From Flavobacteriales bacterium (lineage in GTDB: Bacteria; Bacteroidota; Bacteroidia; Flavobacteriales_F; PHOS-HE28), in NCBI GenBank assembly GCA_016715895.1, contig JADJXH010000003.1, positions 1,908,501 to 1,972,500 on the forward strand: a stretch of 64,000 nt of DNA, written 5' to 3'. Positions within the stretch are counted from its first letter, which is position 1, and each line of letters starts with the position of its first letter. Position numbers and translations under genes: made by a program. The notes beneath the pieces are model-generated. The model was not told the origin of the DNA. It saw only the letters and a list, made by a program, of their open reading frames with translations, and did not search any database. Of this stretch, positions 59,865 to 64,000 are shown piece after piece.

Positions 59865-61073
59865 TCACGGGCCCATGAGCCAGGAACGCCAAGTTCCATA
59901 TCCCGGCAGGTTGTGGACCGCCCACCGCAACCCCCAGATGCCGCCGGACAGCGTGTGGACATGTGCGAACCCCCGATCGGTGAGCGATCGGGCCGCGTCG
60001 AGCACCGGTCCGCCGGTCATGTCACCGATGAGCAGGACCGGTCGGCTCCGGTCGGCCGGAAGCTCGTCGATGCGAGCCATCAGCTCCTCTGCCGGGATGT
60101 GGACCGCGCCTCGGAACCGGTTCATGGCACGTGGGCCGTTGGGACCTTGTTCATCATACTGCTCGCGGCGGCGCACGTCGATCACGGTCCAGCGTCCCGC
60201 GCTGATGGCCGCCGTATCCAGTTCGGCAGGTGGAAGCACGGTATACGGCGCGGTGGCGGTCCAGGTCCGCGCACGGCAGGGGAAGCGGTCCAGCGGCAGC
60301 TCCATCAACCCCGACAGCCCGTCGAGGAGCACATGAACGTCCGTGAACCCATTGTCCAACAAGAGGTTCGCTGCGCGGGGCGCATCGGTTCCGCCTTCAT
60401 CGAAGAGCACGATGGGGCGGTCGTGCGGGAGCTCCTTCATGCGGCCGGGCAGATCCGCTCGCTGGATGTGGAGCGCACCGTCGATGCCGCCCATCGCCCA
60501 CACGCGCTCGGGCCGGTGCTCGAGGTCGAGCAGGGTGTCGGGACGCACGTCCACAAGGCTGACCGGGCCCGCGGACAGCAGCGCGCACAGATCGACGGCG
60601 TTGATGATGCCATAGCGCTGCGAGCGCTCGATCAGGTCCGAAACCTGTCGCAGCCTGTCCCGTTCGAGCCAGTAGCGGCTCAGCCCGGCGTTGAGGTTGA
60701 TGACATGGGTGAAGCCGCTGTCCGCAAGCGCATTGCTCGCACGGCGGCTGCGTTGGCTGTGGGAACAGTACACGATGATGGGACGGTCCCGATCCGCGCT
60801 GAGCCCGGCAAGTCGTTGTGGCAGCTCCTTGTAGCCGATGTGGATGGCGCCCTTCAACCGACCGATGTTCAACCCGGCCCATGCGGCCGTGTCATTGAAC
60901 TCACCGGCCGATCGGACATCGAGCAACAGGGCGTTCGGCGAGGCGGCGAGTTCGGCCGGAAGATCCTCCAGCGCGATGCACCGGTAGCGCCGGTCGTCGC
61001 CTTCGAACTGCGCGCGGACCGGGCCGGCGAGGAGCGGGAGGAGCACCAGGGCGATGGGCTGTACGGCGCGCAT
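59865..61073 (-). CDS. Exported protein with three rhodanese-like domains, only one with a catalytic Cys
   Basis: The 402-residue protein has a signal peptide (about 1-22, ending VRAQ) and three rhodanese (sulfurtransferase) folds. Domain 1 (about 30-135) ends in the active loop YCSHSQRSR with Cys103. Domain 2 (about 160-255) has LFDEGGTDA where the Cys should be. Domain 3 (about 285-390) has LIGDMTGG in that place. Opening strands (LLLDVRSAGEFND, SLVDVRPDTLLD, TVIDVRRREQYDE) define the three units. Only domain 1 could transfer sulfur; the others may be structural or bind ligands. It follows the second permease gene by 9 bp and is probably co-transcribed with it. Confidence 0.87.
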   Translation of the reverse strand: MRAVQPIALVLLPLLAGPVRAQFEGDDRRYRCIALEDLPAELAASPNALLLDVRSAGEFNDTAAWAGLNIGRLKGAIHIGYKELPQRLAGLSADRDRPIIVYCSHSQRSRRASNALADSGFTHVINLNAGLSRYWLERDRLRQVSDLIERSQRYGIINAVDLCALLSAGPVSLVDVRPDTLLDLEHRPERVWAMGGIDGALHIQRADLPGRMKELPHDRPIVLFDEGGTDAPRAANLLLDNGFTDVHVLLDGLSGLMELPLDRFPCRARTWTATAPYTVLPPAELDTAAISAGRWTVIDVRRREQYDEQGPNGPRAMNRFRGAVHIPAEELMARIDELPADRSRPVLLIGDMTGGPVLDAARSLTDRGFAHVHTLSGGIWGLRWAVHNLPGYGTWRSWLMGP

Positions 61074-61082
61074 GGCGTTGGT

Positions 61083-63500
61083 TCACTCGTATCGCAGCGC
61101 CTTCACCGGGTCGGCCACGGCCGCCCTGTACGCATGCACCGTCACCGTCACCACGGTCACCACCAAGGTGATGAGCAAGGCCGCTGCGTACAGCATCGGT
61201 GAGATGTCCGTGTGGTAGGCGAAGGTCTCCAGCCAGCGGCCGATGGCGTAGAAGGCCAGCGGGAAGGCCACGAGGAGCGCCAGGCCCAGCAGCACCACGA
61301 ACTCCTTGTTCAGCCTGCCCACGATATCGATCAGCGGCGCTCCCAGCACCCTGCGGATACCGATCTCGCGGGTGCGCTGCCTCGCGGTGAAATAGGCCAG
61401 CCCATAGAGTCCCATGATGGTGAGCAGGATGGTGAGCACGGCGAATGCGGCGAAGACGCGGTAGAGCTTGTCCTCGGCCTGGTACAGCTGCGCGATGCTG
61501 TCGGTGAGGAAGCTCGCCTCCCAGGTGTCGTTGGGCCGCAGTGCCTTCCAGCGCGCCTGCAGGGCTTCAAGCTGTGCGGATGGATCACCGGGAGCAAGAC
61601 GCAGCACCAGGTTGGCCACACCGTAGCGGCGATCGCTCTGGAAAAGACAGATCGGCTCGATGGGCGTATGCAGGCTGGCATAGTGGAAATCCTTCACCAC
61701 ACCGATCACGGAAAGCTCCTGCTCGCTGCTGTCCCCGGGCACGTAGACCTTCTCCGCGAGCGGGTCCTTCCATCCGAAGCTGCGCACGGCGCTCTCGTTC
61801 ACCACCACCGCACGGTCGTTGTCGCTCGCGATGGCGGGATCGAACATGCGACCGGCCACCAGCTGAAGGCCCAGCACCTCCGGGAAGTCGGGGTCCACGT
61901 TCATGGTGGGCATGGGCTTGTCGATCTTGCCATCCGGCGTCACCACCCGCAGCACCCAGCGGCCACCGCTGTTCCCGGGGAGGCTTTGGGTGAAGGCGGC
62001 GCCGGTGACGAAGCTCTCGCGCGTGAGCTCCTGCTTCACCGGGCGCAGGGCATCCCACGCCAGCGTATCGGGCCCCGGCGGCTGGGGCATGGTGATGGTG
62101 AGCAGGTTCTCCTTGCGGAAGCCCATGTCGGTGCTGCGCAGCCAGTGCAGCTGCGCGAAGACCGCGAGCGTGCCCACGACCATGAAGAGCGCGATGGCGA
62201 ATTGCGCACCCATCAGCACCTTGCGCACGCGCTGCTTCCCGGCTCCGCTCGCGATGCCTTCCTTGAGCAGCAGCTGCGGTGCGAAGCGCGAGAGGAAGAA
62301 GGCGGGATAGCTGCCCGCCACGACACCGATGAGCAGCACGATGAGCAGCACGACCGCGAAGAAGCTGCCGCGCAGCAGGTGGCCCATGCCGATCTCCTTC
62401 CCGGTGATGGAGTTGAACGCCGGCAGACAGAGCCACAGCAGACCCAGGGCGACGACGATGCCGATGACCGCGATCAGGACGCTGGCGCCGATGAACTGCG
62501 CGATGAGCTGTCCGCGTTGCGCGCCGCTCACCTTGCGCAGGGCCACCTCCTTGGCGCGGCGCGTGGCATCGGCGGTGCTCATGTTGATGTAGTTGATGCA
62601 GGCGATGGCCAGGATGAGCACCGCCACGATCGCGAAGAGCGTGACGTAGGCCTTGTTGCCCTTCTTCGGCGTGTCATAGATCAGCTCGTTGTTGAAGTGC
62701 ACCTCGCGCAGCGGCTCCAGGTTGAAGCGGATCTCACCCTTGAAGCCCCAGCCCTCCCAGCGCGGCAGGATGTGCTTGGCCACGAACGCATCGATCTTCC
62801 CCTGGAAATCGCCCGCGCTGGTGCCCGGCGCCAGCACCAGGTAGTTGAAGCAGCTGTTGTTGCCCCAGCTCTGCGAAAGCTGCTCCTTCGCCTGCGGCGG
62901 AAGGCCCAGCCTGCTCATGAAGACCCCCATGGGGATGTGGGTGTTCCCGGCCTTCTCATCGATCACGCCCGCCACCTTCAGCGTGCGGCCATTGCGCGTG
63001 ACCAGCTTGCCGATGGGATCCTCCGCACCGAACATGCGCGTGGCCATCTCCTGCATGATCACGATGTGGTCCGGCTCATCCAGCGCATCGGGACCGCCGT
63101 GCGTGAAGGTGAAGTCGAAGGTGCGGAAGGTGCTGGTGTCGGCGTTGTAGCCGTGCTCGGCGGTGAAGCGCTGGCCGTTGAACTCGAGCGTGGTCTGCCC
63201 CAGTTGGAAGAGCGACACCCCGGCCTCGATCTCCGGATACTCCTGCAGCAGCACGTCCATGATCGGAAAGGGCGTGATGCCGAAATCGTCCTTCGTATCG
63301 CCGAAGTGATAATGGGCCTGGATGCGGAAGATGCGGTCGGCCTTCCGATGGTGCGCATCGTAGCTCAGTTCATCCTGCACGTAGATGTAGATGAGGAAGC
63401 AGGCGACCACGCCGATGGCGAGGCCGAGGATGTTGAGCGCGGCGAACAGCTTGTCGCGCTTCAGGGTGCGCCAGGCGATGAGGAGGTAGTTGCGCCACAT
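61083..63500 (-). CDS. MacB/FtsX-type ABC transporter permease (second of two)
   Basis: The 805-residue double-FtsX permease has a first helix (about 20-40, LNILGLAIGVVACFLIYIYV) and a periplasmic domain (about 45-280). The central helices include NYINMSTADATRRAKEVALR with the conserved AKEVALRKVSGAQ. The last FtsX block (about 670-800) has RTREIGIRRVLGAPLIDI and closes with VHAYRAAVADPVKALRYE, very like the first permease. The two are paralogs in opposite ends of this cluster, separated by a T9SS substrate and a rhodanese gene. No ATPase is next to it, so an ABC ATPase elsewhere must serve it, if it transports. Confidence 0.9.
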   Translation of the reverse strand: MWRNYLLIAWRTLKRDKLFAALNILGLAIGVVACFLIYIYVQDELSYDAHHRKADRIFRIQAHYHFGDTKDDFGITPFPIMDVLLQEYPEIEAGVSLFQLGQTTLEFNGQRFTAEHGYNADTSTFRTFDFTFTHGGPDALDEPDHIVIMQEMATRMFGAEDPIGKLVTRNGRTLKVAGVIDEKAGNTHIPMGVFMSRLGLPPQAKEQLSQSWGNNSCFNYLVLAPGTSAGDFQGKIDAFVAKHILPRWEGWGFKGEIRFNLEPLREVHFNNELIYDTPKKGNKAYVTLFAIVAVLILAIACINYINMSTADATRRAKEVALRKVSGAQRGQLIAQFIGASVLIAVIGIVVALGLLWLCLPAFNSITGKEIGMGHLLRGSFFAVVLLIVLLIGVVAGSYPAFFLSRFAPQLLLKEGIASGAGKQRVRKVLMGAQFAIALFMVVGTLAVFAQLHWLRSTDMGFRKENLLTITMPQPPGPDTLAWDALRPVKQELTRESFVTGAAFTQSLPGNSGGRWVLRVVTPDGKIDKPMPTMNVDPDFPEVLGLQLVAGRMFDPAIASDNDRAVVVNESAVRSFGWKDPLAEKVYVPGDSSEQELSVIGVVKDFHYASLHTPIEPICLFQSDRRYGVANLVLRLAPGDPSAQLEALQARWKALRPNDTWEASFLTDSIAQLYQAEDKLYRVFAAFAVLTILLTIMGLYGLAYFTARQRTREIGIRRVLGAPLIDIVGRLNKEFVVLLGLALLVAFPLAFYAIGRWLETFAYHTDISPMLYAAALLITLVVTVVTVTVHAYRAAVADPVKALRYE

Positions 63501-63687
63501 GGCCCCAAGGTGGAACGGGACCAGGGTGCTGCGAGGTCTGTTGTGCGCTGAAGTTGGCCGCGTGACGGGCGGTTGGCGGACCGGCCCTCATGCATGACCC
63601 GGTTGCAGGGTGCGGATGACCGCCGTCAATTCAAGCGGCGCCCCTCGTGCCTAACTATCCATGAAACTCGCGAACACCCACACCCCA

Positions 63688-64000
63688 ATGGCCACCAAGA
63701 AGACCGCCAAGGCCCCTGTCCGGAAGACGACCGCCAAGGCCGCGGCGAAAGCCGTGAAGCCTGTCGCAAAAGCCACGAAGCCCCGCCTGGGCCTTGTGGG
63801 CAAGCCGAAGCCCAAGACCGCCCATGCGCGCATGCCCGGTGAACAGCATCCCGGCCAGACGGGCATGACGGCGCGCATGCATGAGCAGCCCGGGTCGCAG
63901 ATCGAACGTGAACGCCATGTGTATGGCGGCAGCACCCGACCGAAGAGCGGAGCGGGGCGCACGAACAAAAAGGCGGTGGCCAAGTCGCGTCGCGGAACGA
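63688..64000 (+). CDS. Lysine/alanine-rich histone-H1-like protein (cut by right edge)
   Basis: The frame is open from an ATG at 63688 (MATKKTAKAPVRK) to the end of the window, and no stop is reached. The first 40 residues are KA-repeats (KTTAKAAAKAVKPVAKATK), then PKPKTAHARMPGEQHPGQTG, and a basic tail (RPKSGAGRTNKKAVAKSRRG). This is like bacterial H1-type or AlgP-like nucleoid proteins, which bind DNA nonspecifically. An ATG at 63661 would add nine residues. The 187 bases before it (63501-63687) hold no clear gene or terminator. Function is inferred from composition only. Confidence 0.55.
   Translation, partial: MATKKTAKAPVRKTTAKAAAKAVKPVAKATKPRLGLVGKPKPKTAHARMPGEQHPGQTGMTARMHEQPGSQIERERHVYGGSTRPKSGAGRTNKKAVAKSRRGT

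Overview
The window comes from a high-GC member of the Bacteroidota, most likely an uncultured Flavobacteriales lineage. The evidence is a complete gldK-gldL-gldM-gldN type IX secretion (T9SS) and gliding core with a PorP/SprF-like protein, at least six secreted proteins with T9SS type A sorting domains, a TonB-dependent receptor with a carboxypeptidase-like N-terminal domain, Bacteroidota-type TAnnTTTG promoter elements, and the block miaB - sigma-54 activator - lptE - TPR protein - secG - groES - groEL. All functional calls are from reading the sequence; no database search was run.

Region 1 (1-23.3 kb) is core genome. Minus-strand genes are a partial secreted protein, der, era, an initiator tRNA, an ABC-F ATPase, the porP-gldKLMN cluster, an arginase/formimidoylglutamase-like protein without the usual metal ligands, topA and an outer-membrane protein. 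The plus strand then carries miaB through groEL and a small secreted protein.

Region 2 (23.3-26 kb) is a scar: about 1.2 kb without an intact gene, containing decayed fragments of secreted-protein genes whose intact relatives lie 10-13 kb downstream, followed by an orphan protein resembling only the C-terminal part of type ISP restriction-modification enzymes.

Region 3 (26-37.7 kb) encodes surface and secreted functions: a TonB-dependent receptor overlapping the first of three tandem secreted paralogs, a beta-helix-like protein ending in a dockerin-like EF-hand motif, and a large fourth paralog with twelve tandem four-cysteine repeats.

Region 4 (37.7-46.8 kb) contains an ECF sigma factor - membrane anti-sigma-like TPR protein - CHAT (caspase-like) protease operon. 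It diverges from a receiver-less LuxR-type regulator followed by two tandem copies of a two-gene secreted module (beta-helix protein plus T9SS-sorted YW-repeat protein). A perfect 8-bp inverted repeat lies in the divergent control region.

Region 5 (46.8-64 kb) is mixed: a DUF4139 protein, an MBL-fold hydrolase, a beta-lactamase-family lipoprotein, OsmC, an F420-reductase-like protein, a DUF481-like barrel, a bestrophin, a DJ-1/PfpI protein divergent from an HxlR regulator with an operator-like repeat, an ankyrin-type protein, two MacB/FtsX-type permeases, a T9SS substrate, a triple-rhodanese protein and a lysine-rich protein cut by the right edge.

Together the window holds the T9SS motor and core plus many of its probable cargo proteins. 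The least explained parts are the sigma/anti-sigma/CHAT operon, the duplicated beta-helix/YW module and the secreted paralog family.
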